From: an uncultured Armatimonadota bacterium
GTDB lineage: Bacteria; Armatimonadota; UBA5829; DTJY01
Assembly: GCA_937875395.1 (NCBI GenBank)
Contig: CALNCU010000158.1
Span: forward strand, 1-5,896
Length of the DNA: 5,896 bases
Direction of reading: 5' to 3'
Below the pieces are notes generated by a model. That model was given only the letters and a program-made list of their open reading frames with translations, was not told the origin of the DNA and made no database searches. The translations under genes and the position numbers were made by a program. Shown piece after piece: positions 1 to 5,369 of the stretch (its first letter is position 1; each line of letters begins with the position of its first letter).

Positions 1-858
1 ATCGCTTGTAAAGAGTTCTGCAACAAGCATGAACAGGATTACTCCGGCTACTATGTTTGTCCCGCATCTGGTATGCACTCTGGGCATTTCTGCAACGCTC
101 TCTAATGTAAGCGGCCGGCCGTTTTCTATTGCATGAATCACCATGTGTTCTGCGCCGTGGTAGCCGGAGAGCGGCAGCAGCCGGAAGAGTCCCAGAAAGA
201 TTACTATTATTAAAACTCTTAGCAAAAAGCCCAGCACAGAGGCATGGCTTATTCCGGCAGGCGCAGAACTAAGGCTTGCAAGCGCGGGCACTCCCGTTGC
301 TGTTTGAATAAACTTTGCAAGCCATGTTACCAGGTAGAGCGCGGCAAAGTTCATGAGCATCAGCTGCACGCCTGCAAGTACAAGCGCCAGGTTTCCGGCG
401 CCGGCCTTTATACTCCCTGTGGTAAGATGCACCCCTAGCGGAGTTGCCATCCCCGCAATAGCGGGCGGACGGATGCATCCGCGCATAAGCTCTATTACAT
501 CCGAACGCAGAAGAATCCCCAGGTACGCCCCGTTCTGATCTACAACGGGCATCACCTGGGCATCGGCCCCCGCCATTACCTCCGCCGCCTGCGGAATGGT
601 CATGTACGGGTTTGCGCATACGGCATCCTCATCCACAACCGTACCCATGAGCGCCTGCGACCCGGAATCGGATGGATTTTGAAGAAGCGCATGAAGCACG
701 CGGCTCTCCCTTACCATGCCCACCACCCGGCCGGAAGAGACAACCGGCAACTCTCCAAAACCGGATGCTTTTAAGAGTTCCGCCGCAAAAGCTATTGTAT
801 CGCCGGGGGAAAGAGTTCGCCCCATGCGAATTATATTACCTGCCGATAAATTGTTCAC
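1..858 (-). CDS. CBS-domain pair fused to DUF1385 (YqhQ-like) membrane protein, C-terminus missing
   Basis: 286 codons are visible and the frame is still open at the left edge, so the C-terminus is missing. Residues 1-60 and about 72-127 read as two CBS modules (ELPVVSSGRVVGMVRESRV, then VMPVVDQNGAYLGILLRSD), which in this family usually bind adenine nucleotides. From about residue 132 the sequence resembles DUF1385, the YqhQ family of putative metal-dependent membrane proteins: AGMATPLGVHLTTG (136-149), hydrophobic segments at about 154-182 and 206-228, then the hallmark YHGAEH (233-238) and RVHTRCGTN (260-268), followed by another hydrophobic stretch. A role as a nucleotide-gated membrane protein is inference; the family's function is not known to me. 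The start is GTG at 858, because an in-frame TAG lies 24 bases further upstream and the first CBS module needs residues before the alternative ATG at 825. The ribosome binding site is poor. The gene is divergent from rpmB. Confidence 0.85.
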   Translation of the reverse strand, partial: MNNLSAGNIIRMGRTLSPGDTIAFAAELLKASGFGELPVVSSGRVVGMVRESRVLHALLQNPSDSGSQALMGTVVDEDAVCANPYMTIPQAAEVMAGADAQVMPVVDQNGAYLGILLRSDVIELMRGCIRPPAIAGMATPLGVHLTTGSIKAGAGNLALVLAGVQLMLMNFAALYLVTWLAKFIQTATGVPALASLSSAPAGISHASVLGFLLRVLIIVIFLGLFRLLPLSGYHGAEHMVIHAIENGRPLTLESVAEMPRVHTRCGTNIVAGVILFMLVAELFTSD

Positions 859-868
859 AATGATAATC

Positions 869-901
869 TTGCCAAACCTGCCCTATTTATGATAATATAA
901 T
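869..901 (+). promoter_or_regulatory. Putative rpmB promoter
   Basis: TTGCCA (869-874, 5 of 6 matches to the -35 box) is followed after 16 bases by GATAAT (891-896, 5 of 6 matches to the -10 box). A perfect TATAAT overlaps at 896-901 but with a 21-base spacer. The start point would be near 903-908, with a leader of about 60 bases to rpmB. Confidence 0.5.
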
Positions 902-912
902 CTGGTGTGTTC

Positions 913-941
913 ATTATAAGTTTGAAGTTCAGCACTCTCTA
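913..941 (-). promoter_or_regulatory. Putative promoter of the CBS-DUF1385 gene
   Basis: On the minus strand a perfect TATAAT (918-913) lies 17 bases after TAGAGA (941-936), a 4-of-6 match to the sigma-70 -35 box. Transcription would start near 906, giving a leader of about 48 bases before the GTG. It lies face to face with the proposed rpmB promoter. Confidence 0.4.
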
Positions 942-966
942 CCGCATAACAGAGGAGGTTTGACCC

Positions 967-1182
967 ATGTCAAATACATGCGATATCTGCGGAAAGGGCC
1001 CGCAGTTTGGACAGAATATTCGCCACCGCCACTCCGGCTCCTGGGCGCTCCGCGCACCCAAGACAAAGCGCCGCTGGCTCCCTAACCTGCAGACCGTCCG
1101 CGTGGCTCATAACGATTCTACGCGCGCATTAAAGGTTTGTACAAAGTGCATTAAGGCCGGTAAGGTAGTAAGAGCCATATAG
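967..1182 (+). CDS. rpmB: 50S ribosomal protein L28 (zinc-ribbon form)
   Basis: The 71-residue protein is a structural component of the large ribosomal subunit. It has the L28 opening CDICGKGPQFGQNI, the rRNA-binding core KTKRRWLPNLQTVRV (32-46) and the closing CTKCIKAGKV. Cysteines 5, 8, 58 and 61 form the four-cysteine zinc site of the C+ form of L28. Between the opening and the core there is a segment rich in H, R and W (about 20-31, including HSGSWALRAP) that is longer than in the short L28 sequences I recall. The start is clear: AGAGGAGG at 951-958 lies 8 bases before the ATG. It is the only plus-strand gene here and is monocistronic, with a strong terminator 28 bases after the stop codon. 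Zinc-ribbon ribosomal proteins are often replaced under zinc limitation, but no Zur-type operator was recognised. Confidence 0.96.
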   Translation: MSNTCDICGKGPQFGQNIRHRHSGSWALRAPKTKRRWLPNLQTVRVAHNDSTRALKVCTKCIKAGKVVRAI

Positions 1183-1209
1183 TACGCTATAAGACTTTTC
1201 AGAATAATA

Positions 1210-1260
1210 ATGGCACGGAAGGATAAACTCATGGGAGTCCTCCGTGCCATCTGTCTTTTT
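1210..1260 (+). terminator. Intrinsic terminator of rpmB
   Basis: A perfect 10-base-pair stem, ATGGCACGGA (1210-1219) with TCCGTGCCAT (1241-1250), continues after one bulged A with GGA/TCC and an inner ACTC-ATGG-GAGT hairpin. CTGTCTTTTT (1251-1260) follows directly. There is no T-tract on the minus side, so it works in one direction only. Confidence 0.92.
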
Positions 1261-1329
1261 ATCAGGCCCGGTGATTTAAAGCCTGCCGGGACTTCTAAAA
1301 ACAGTGAAGATTCCTCTCCAACGGACGGC

Positions 1330-1363
1330 TTATTATACTACACAAAGTTGCATTTCGCAACTT
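1330..1363 (-). terminator. Weak putative terminator of the GNAT gene
   Basis: Seven bases after the GNAT stop codon the minus strand has AAGTTGC-GAAAT-GCAACTT (1363-1345), a 7-base-pair stem with a 5-base loop. It is followed by a T-biased but interrupted tail (TGTGTAGTATAAT). The short stem and broken T-tract make it weak. Confidence 0.4.
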
Positions 1364-1369
1364 CCGCGC

Positions 1370-1933
1370 TTATGCCGCCTTTGGTATTGAGGCCTGTTCC
1401 ATGAACCGTTTTCTTGTAACCGCCATCTGTTCCTCCCCCGGACCTATAACGCTCCAAAGACCTGAGGGGGTATTAGGCACTTTCTCAAAGCCGCATTTTT
1501 TGTAGCAGGCTATTGCTCTTTTGTTGAATGCGAATACTTTGAGAGTGATGGTATCAAAGCAAAGGTCTGAAAAGGCATATTTCAGCATGGTTGTAATTGC
1601 ATCCGTGCCGTAGCCCTGACTCCAGTATTCTTTATCTCCCAGCAGAACTGTTAGCTTGGCTGTGAGTTCTTTCCGGTCTATGCCATGCAAATCCAGATCG
1701 CCTATATGCCGCCCTTCTTTTGTCTCAAATGCCCAGACTATTGCCCAGCGGTCTACTTCAAGAGCCTGACGCCACCGTTCTGCATCGGCAAGCAGGTATA
1801 CCCGGATGGGATAGATTCCGCTGTAGAGGCGCACTGTTTCTGCATCGTTCATCCACTGGACGCGCCGTGGAAGATCATCATCCATGAGGGGGCGCAGGTT
1901 TACCTTTTTGCCGGATAGATTACAGCCTATCAT
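1370..1933 (-). CDS. GNAT-family N-acetyltransferase (RimJ/RimL-like)
   Basis: The 187-residue protein fits the Acetyltransf_3 group, which transfers acetyl from acetyl-CoA to an amine on a protein N-terminus or small molecule. LRPLMDDDLPRRVQWMND (13-30) is the usual start of this group. GRHIGDLDLHGID (74-86) gives the central strands. WSQGYGTDAI (104-113) is motif A, with the Q-G-Y-G turn that holds the pyrophosphate of CoA. LKVFAFNKRAIACYKKCGF (131-149) is motif B, with the usual Asn and the Tyr before the C-terminal strand. The substrate cannot be read from the sequence, and the neighbours give no hint. The ATG at 1933 is supported by GGGAGGTG (1945-1938), 4 bases upstream. It lies after prs on the same strand but is separated by the prs terminator and a repeat array, so it is probably transcribed alone. 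Confidence 0.9.
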   Translation of the reverse strand: MIGCNLSGKKVNLRPLMDDDLPRRVQWMNDAETVRLYSGIYPIRVYLLADAERWRQALEVDRWAIVWAFETKEGRHIGDLDLHGIDRKELTAKLTVLLGDKEYWSQGYGTDAITTMLKYAFSDLCFDTITLKVFAFNKRAIACYKKCGFEKVPNTPSGLWSVIGPGEEQMAVTRKRFMEQASIPKAA

Positions 1934-1937
1934 GGAA

Positions 1938-1945
1938 CACCTCCC
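1938..1945 (-). promoter_or_regulatory. Ribosome binding site of the GNAT gene
   Basis: GGGAGGTG on the minus strand lies 4 bases before the ATG at 1933. It fixes the start, and no other in-frame start has such a site. Confidence 0.8.
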
Positions 1946-1963
1946 GGAGATTGCATAACTGCT

Positions 1964-1991
1964 ACTTTACCAAAAATGTTTTAGCGGTCAA
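1964..1991 (-). promoter_or_regulatory. Putative promoter of the GNAT gene
   Basis: TTGACC (1991-1986, 5 of 6 to the -35 box) is followed after 16 bases by TAAAGT (1969-1964, 4 of 6 to the -10 box). The start point would be near 1957, with a leader of about 24 bases. The -35 box touches the edge of the repeat array. The spacer end ACATTTTTGGTAAA recurs almost exactly upstream of the mgtC-like gene. Confidence 0.5.
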
Positions 1992-2087
1992 CTATGCTTC
2001 GGCAGCGGCGCCTTCGGCTCTGCGACCGAGTATCATCCGCAACCATGCTTCGGCAGCGGCGCCTCCGGCTCTGCTGCCGAAGTATCA
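1989..2087. repeat. Imperfect tandem direct repeat, two copies of about 47 bases
   Basis: Copy 1 (1989-2035) and copy 2 (2040-2087) share CAACNATGCTTCGGC, AGCGGCGCCT, CGGCTCTGC and GTATCA. They differ at four bases and one single-base gap, with a period of 51 bases. The gap of four bases between them (2036-2039) begins the CCGC that links the copies. The array lies between the prs terminator and the GNAT promoter. It looks non-coding; see the rejected 36-residue frame. Confidence 0.85.
2048..2082. repeat. Inverted repeat inside repeat copy 2
   Basis: CTTCGGCAGC (2048-2057) is the exact reverse complement of GCTGCCGAAG (2073-2082), with a 15-base GC-rich loop. Copy 1 has the same left arm (1997-2006) but a degraded right arm (GCGACCGAG), so only copy 2 keeps a perfect 10-base-pair stem. 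There is no T-tract on either side, so it is not an intrinsic terminator. Confidence 0.75.
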
Positions 2088-2143
2088 CCATCTATAATTA
2101 ATTTGGTGAGCTGCAGTATCATCCGCCATAATTTGGTGCAGTA
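2081..2143. repeat. Degenerate short repeats next to the tandem repeat
   Basis: AGTATCA followed by a CC-containing spacer and TAATTTGGTG occurs twice: 2081-2108 and 2115-2138. A partial third start, CAGTACT, follows at 2139. The 12-mer AGTATCATCCGC at 2115-2126 is identical to 2029-2040 at the end of tandem copy 1, so the two repeat types are nested and probably arose from each other by duplication and decay. Confidence 0.65.
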
Positions 2144-2190
2144 CTAAAGTCTATTATTGCGCCCCGGGCGGTGCCGTCAAACCAAAAGGT

Positions 2191-2232
2191 CTTAAAAATA
2201 CAAAGAAGGAGCGCGCAGATGCACGCTCCTTC
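2191..2232 (-). terminator. Intrinsic terminator of prs
   Basis: On the minus strand GAAGGAGCG pairs with CGCTCCTTC (2232-2224 and 2213-2205), a 9-base-pair stem that continues after one mismatch. TTTGTATTTTTAAG (2204-2191) follows. It begins 26 bases after the prs stop codon. Confidence 0.88.
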
Positions 2233-2257
2233 ACTAAAAAGTAATTGCCGGCTCTAT

Positions 2258-3205
2258 TTAATCGAATAGAGAGTTGATAGATTTGTTTTCATGTACGCAC
2301 ATTACGGCCTTTGCCAGCAGCGGCGCTACGGAGAGTACCTTAAGCCGCTCGTTCTGGCGTTCTTTGGGCACGGGTATGGTATCTGTAACCACAACTTCTT
2401 TTATCTCCGGCCGTGCAAGCCTCTCGTATGCTTTGCCTACAAGCACGCCGTGCGTGGCTCCTACATAGATTTCCGGCTTGCATCCGTGCTCTAAAAGCGA
2501 ATCTACGCATTCCATTATGCTGCCGCCGGTGGAGATGATATCTTCTATTATAACGGGAGTCTTTCCGCGGACGTCTCCCGCAAGGTGTGTTACTTTTGAA
2601 ACTTCCTGCCCGGGATGGTGCTTGTATCCCACCGCCAGCGGCGCATTTAACCGCGTAACAACTTTTCTTACCTTTTTAACTCTGCCTTCATCCGGGGAGA
2701 CTACTACAATATCGTCCAGGCCCTTGTTTTTAAAGTAGTTGCTGAACATGCTGATTGCTGTAAGGTGGTCTACGGGGATGTTGAAGAACCCCTGGATGGC
2801 GTCTGCATGCAAGTCTATGGTGATTACCCTGTCGGCGCCTGCGGTGGTGAGCAGATCTGCAACAAGCTTGGCAGTTATGGGCTCTCTGGGCGCATCTTTT
2901 TTCTCCTGCCTTGCATACCCGTAGTATGGTATGATGGCGGTAATACGATCTGCCGATGCACGCTTTAATGCATCTATAAGGATAAGAAGCTCCATGAGGT
3001 TTGTATCTACCGGGGAACAGGTAGGCTGCACAATAAAGGCATCAACACCCCTCACGCTCTCATCAAATTTTACATAGGTCTCCCCATCTACAAAACGCTT
3101 GATTCTTAGCCGTCCCGGTTCCAGGCCCAGTTCTTGTGCAATATTCTGGGCCAGGCTGGTGTTGGCGGTACCTGAAAAGATTTTCATCCCCTCTAGTTTT
3201 GGCAT
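2258..3205 (-). CDS. prs: Ribose-phosphate pyrophosphokinase (PRPP synthetase)
   Basis: This cytoplasmic enzyme makes PRPP from ribose 5-phosphate and ATP for purine, pyrimidine, histidine, tryptophan and NAD synthesis. The 315 residues are the usual bacterial length. Family motifs run along the whole protein: KIFSGTAN (8-15), RFVDGETYVKFDESVRG (37-53), TNLMELLILIDALKRASA (68-85), IPYYGYARQEKK (92-103), the DLHADAIQGFF metal/ATP segment (131-141), SPDEGRVKKVR (170-180) and the PRPP loop VIIEDIISTGGSI (218-230). The flexible catalytic loop reads YKHHPGQEVS (194-203). E. coli and B. subtilis have KRRP there, so the second catalytic residue, an arginine, is histidine here. The ATG at 3205 is chosen because AAGGAG (3221-3216) lies 10 bases upstream and the length fits; the frame stays open to 3247, but that extension has no family match. 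It has its own terminator. Confidence 0.96.
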   Translation of the reverse strand: MPKLEGMKIFSGTANTSLAQNIAQELGLEPGRLRIKRFVDGETYVKFDESVRGVDAFIVQPTCSPVDTNLMELLILIDALKRASADRITAIIPYYGYARQEKKDAPREPITAKLVADLLTTAGADRVITIDLHADAIQGFFNIPVDHLTAISMFSNYFKNKGLDDIVVVSPDEGRVKKVRKVVTRLNAPLAVGYKHHPGQEVSKVTHLAGDVRGKTPVIIEDIISTGGSIMECVDSLLEHGCKPEIYVGATHGVLVGKAYERLARPEIKEVVVTDTIPVPKERQNERLKVLSVAPLLAKAVMCVHENKSINSLFD

Positions 3206-3281
3206 TTTACCGGCTCTCCTTACAGCTTGTTGCAGGCACGGGATCACTGTTGGATATCTTCCGGCTGCTTTGATGCAGGGG

Positions 3282-3287
3282 ATTATA
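3282..3287 (-). promoter_or_regulatory. Possible -10 element upstream of prs
   Basis: A perfect TATAAT on the minus strand lies 77 bases before the prs ATG and after the mgtC-like terminator. No acceptable -35 box is found 15-18 bases upstream, so it is only a candidate. Confidence 0.3.
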
Positions 3288-3309
3288 TTTCAACTAAGTG
3301 ACCGCACGT

Positions 3310-3341
3310 ATAAAAAGCGCTCCCGGAGAACCGGAACCGCT
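3310..3341 (-). terminator. Intrinsic terminator of the mgtC-like gene
   Basis: On the minus strand AGCGGTTCCGG (3341-3331), loop TTCT and CCGGGAGCGCT (3326-3316) form an 11-pair stem with one G-G mismatch and one G-T pair. TTTTTAT follows directly. It lies about 70 bases after the mgtC-like stop codon and separates that gene from prs. Confidence 0.9.
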
Positions 3342-3412
3342 CCTCATTGCTGCCATTATTATAAGTGCCGCACATGCGCTTTGTCAAACAGCCGGACTGC
3401 CGCCGCAAGATT

Positions 3413-4087
3413 TTATGCCAACTCATACCGGCCCACCCCTTCTTCTTTGTCCAGCATGTTTATAATGGCGTGCTGATCAATGTTATGCGGCACCATCATA
3501 ACCAGCCGGTAGGATTTTACGGGGCTGCCGGGATCTATGCTGCTGCTGCAGGATTCTATTGTTATTTCTAAAGCCTTTAGATTGTTCATTATCCGTTCCA
3601 GGTTTCCTCCGCCCTCCCGGTTTAGCTCAAAGTAGAGTTCATGCCGTCCGCGCTCTATGGCTTCTCTCCAAAGGCGGGGTTCCACGTACTTTACGCCGAT
3701 AAGGGTAAGCATTACTATAAGTGCGGCCACAACTGCAAGAACGGCTACAATGCCGCCCACTCCTACGGCCATTCCTATGCCTGCAACCGTCCACAGGCTT
3801 GCGGCGGTGGTTAGCCCTTTGACTATGTTTCCCTGCCTTAGAATTGTTCCGGCGCCAAGAAAACCTATTCCGCTTACTATCTGGGCTGCTATTCTTCCGG
3901 AATCGCTTGTAGGGTAGAGGGATATGGAGATTATGGTGATAAGCGCGGAGCCCAGGCAGACAAGGGCGTGCGTTCTAAGGCCGGCCGGCCGTTCATGCAT
4001 TTCACGTTCCAGGCCTATTACTCCGCCAAGAATTACCGCAATTAGAAGCTTTAAAACCATAATGCCAAACTGATGTGACAAATCCAT
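3413..4087 (-). CDS. MgtC/SapB family membrane protein
   Basis: The 224-residue inner-membrane protein has a full MgtC domain. LGGVIGLERE (20-29), RPAGLRTHALVCLGSAL (33-49), RIAAQIVSGIGFLGAGTI (65-82) and GLTTAASLWTVAGIGMAVG (91-109) are the conserved blocks, with about four to five hydrophobic segments between residues 6 and 132. A soluble C-terminal part (about 145-224) matches the ACT-like tail of longer members. In Salmonella, MgtC supports survival at low magnesium and in macrophages and acts on the F1Fo ATP synthase and phosphate uptake. Most homologues are not virulence factors, and the role here is unknown. The ATG at 4087 is chosen because AGGAGG (4100-4095) lies 7 bases upstream; the frame stays open to 4153, but that extension crosses a hairpin and has no family match. 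It has its own terminator. Confidence 0.93.
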   Translation of the reverse strand: MDLSHQFGIMVLKLLIAVILGGVIGLEREMHERPAGLRTHALVCLGSALITIISISLYPTSDSGRIAAQIVSGIGFLGAGTILRQGNIVKGLTTAASLWTVAGIGMAVGVGGIVAVLAVVAALIVMLTLIGVKYVEPRLWREAIERGRHELYFELNREGGGNLERIMNNLKALEITIESCSSSIDPGSPVKSYRLVMMVPHNIDQHAIINMLDKEEGVGRYELA

Positions 4088-4094
4088 TACGCAT

Positions 4095-4100
4095 CCTCCT
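4095..4100 (-). promoter_or_regulatory. Ribosome binding site that decides the mgtC-like start
   Basis: A full AGGAGG on the minus strand lies 7 bases before the ATG at 4087 and argues against the longer frame that starts at 4153. Confidence 0.8.
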
Positions 4101-4134
4101 GACGGGCAATTTACCAAAATGTATTGTTTGCTAA

Positions 4135-4159
4135 CCGGGCTCCAGTGCGCCAAGCCCGG
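4135..4159. repeat. GC-rich inverted repeat between the methyltransferase and mgtC-like genes
   Basis: CCGGGCT (4135-4141) and AGCCCGG (4153-4159) form a perfect 7-base-pair stem with an 11-base loop. It begins 26 bases after the methyltransferase stop codon. No T-tract follows on either strand (minus side: TTAGCAAACAAT), so it could be a weak terminator, an operator or part of an mgtC leader. The sequence alone does not decide. Confidence 0.55.
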
Positions 4160-4185
4160 AGTATATCCCCTAATTTAGCCAGATA

Positions 4186-5361
4186 TCAGGGGCATTCCTC
4201 CTTAAGCATGTTCTTTATATTCCCTAAAGCGGTACTGCTGCACCTGCTGTCGGTATCTACTATCCATACAAATTCCGTATTATGAGATGCGGCGGATGGG
4301 CGCTGGCTGCTTACGCGGTAGCGCTTGTACCTCTGCCTTACCATGCTGACGGCGCCCCTTTCTGAGAGAACCTCTAGCAGGGTATCTATGGGGATAATTC
4401 CGTCCGTACTGTAGCTTACCAATATAAAACGCGTCTTTAACCCCATCACCAGCCGGCTGAAGGCATCTGCCGCCGTATTTTTATAGCAATATTCGCTCTT
4501 TCTTTCTGTCTTCCAGTCGCTCCTTATTGCTGCCTTGCCGTTATTTGCATCTCTAACCGTAAACCAGGCGGAGATGGGCGGTTTATCCCATAAGGCTACC
4601 GTGTTGAGCAGGTGGTAGTTGGCGCCGTACTGATGCTGGTTGTACGGCGGATCAAGGTAGGCAATATCGCAGGAGACTTCGTCCAGCAGAGCATTTGCAT
4701 CTGCCCTGTAGACTCTGTTCTCTTGGCTGTTATCAAAAAAAAACGGCGGGCTGACGGCAAGGCGGCTGCGAATTCTGTACCATGCAGTCCTGGTTGCCCC
4801 ACCCCAGCCGCGGTGGAACCCTTTAAAGACTCCCGATGTGTTGCTGCAGTATGCACATTGGAAGATAAGGGATGAGAGGAGCACCGATTCTTCCATGCTG
4901 CTTAACCGGCCGGATTCCTTCCAGCGGGCTATCTCTTCGCGGATGGCATCTATGCGGCGGCCGTTCTCTTGCGTGTAGAACATGCGCTCTGCATCCGGGT
5001 TGTAGTGCTCGTCATCTGCAGGGCAGTAGTGGCCGGCAATGTATCCGGCTAGCGGAGGAAGCGAGTTAAGATGGTTCACCGCATGCTCTATGCCGCCGAA
5101 TGCATCAAACTTTGGGGGGCGGTTGCACTCTATATATGCCCGACCTATATGGTATGCATAGGGTTCCCAATCGTTGGAGATTATTTGGTACCCCAGCGTT
5201 TTGGCTAAACGGGAGACTACGGAACTTCCCGCAAACGGATCATAGAAAGTTCCCCCGCATACACCCGTCTTGCCAATGGCACGCCCTATAAGCGGAAGGA
5301 GCTTACGCTTATTCCCTATATAGGGTATAAGCTGATCCGTCAGGTATTTGGGCGTACTCAT
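4186..5361 (-). CDS. D12-class adenine-N6 DNA methyltransferase, apparently orphan
   Basis: The 391-residue protein transfers methyl from S-adenosylmethionine to adenine N6 in DNA. PYIGNKRKLLPLI (13-25) is the Dam/D12 N-terminal block, YDPFAGSSVVSRLAK (40-54) is motif I for SAM, and YLDPPYNQHQY (235-245) is motif IV with catalytic DPPY, followed by NYHLLNT (248-254). SNTSGVFKGFHRGWGG (173-188) between them lies in the target-recognition part. The recognition site cannot be read from the sequence. No restriction endonuclease is seen on either side. The ATG at 5361 begins 8 bases after the stop of the PD40 gene; an in-frame GTG at 5403 would overlap that gene by 34 bases and has no better ribosome binding site. 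The nearest purine run (GGAAAGGA) is about 14 bases upstream of the ATG, so translation may rely on coupling. Residues 207-209 (FFF) are written by nine consecutive T. Confidence 0.92.
   Translation of the reverse strand: MSTPKYLTDQLIPYIGNKRKLLPLIGRAIGKTGVCGGTFYDPFAGSSVVSRLAKTLGYQIISNDWEPYAYHIGRAYIECNRPPKFDAFGGIEHAVNHLNSLPPLAGYIAGHYCPADDEHYNPDAERMFYTQENGRRIDAIREEIARWKESGRLSSMEESVLLSSLIFQCAYCSNTSGVFKGFHRGWGGATRTAWYRIRSRLAVSPPFFFDNSQENRVYRADANALLDEVSCDIAYLDPPYNQHQYGANYHLLNTVALWDKPPISAWFTVRDANNGKAAIRSDWKTERKSEYCYKNTAADAFSRLVMGLKTRFILVSYSTDGIIPIDTLLEVLSERGAVSMVRQRYKRYRVSSQRPSAASHNTEFVWIVDTDSRCSSTALGNIKNMLKEECP
4735..4743 (-). repeat. Nine-base T homopolymer inside the methyltransferase gene
   Basis: Nine A on the plus strand read as TTTTTTTTT on the coding strand and encode FFF between motif I and the DPPY motif. 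Gain or loss of one T would shift the frame before the catalytic motif and abolish activity. Confidence 0.9.
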
Positions 5362-5369
5362 CAAGCGGG

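Noticed and set aside
269..619. Minus-strand frame of 116 codons in another phase of the CBS-DUF1385 gene
   Set aside because: Its composition (Gly, Arg, Cys, Ala) is typical of an out-of-frame shadow, and the overlapping frame has clear family motifs.
1267..1290. CCCGG/CCGGG inverted repeat after the rpmB terminator
   Set aside because: It has 5 pairs with a long loop and no T-rich tail on either strand; it is probably chance in GC-rich sequence.
1210..1404. Plus-strand frame of 64 codons after rpmB
   Set aside because: It begins inside the rpmB terminator hairpin, runs antisense into the GNAT gene and has no recognisable protein features.
1981..2091. Minus-strand frame of 36 residues across the repeat array, with two Arg-rich repeats (QSRRRRCRS)
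   Set aside because: It has no ribosome binding site, its periodicity simply follows the 51-base DNA repeat (17 codons), and it overlaps the GNAT promoter.
1989..2143. CRISPR array
   Set aside because: There are only two long copies with a 4-base gap, no uniform spacers, and no cas genes.
3206..3247. Longer N-terminus for Prs
   Set aside because: The extra 14 residues lack a family match, while the ATG at 3205 has AAGGAG and gives the standard 315 residues.
3099..3476. Plus-strand frame of 125 codons
   Set aside because: It is antisense to prs and the mgtC-like gene and crosses a terminator, with no ribosome binding site or known motif.
4167..4192. CCCCT/AGGGG inverted repeat over the methyltransferase stop codon as a terminator
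   Set aside because: It has only 5 pairs, a 16-base loop and no T-tract.
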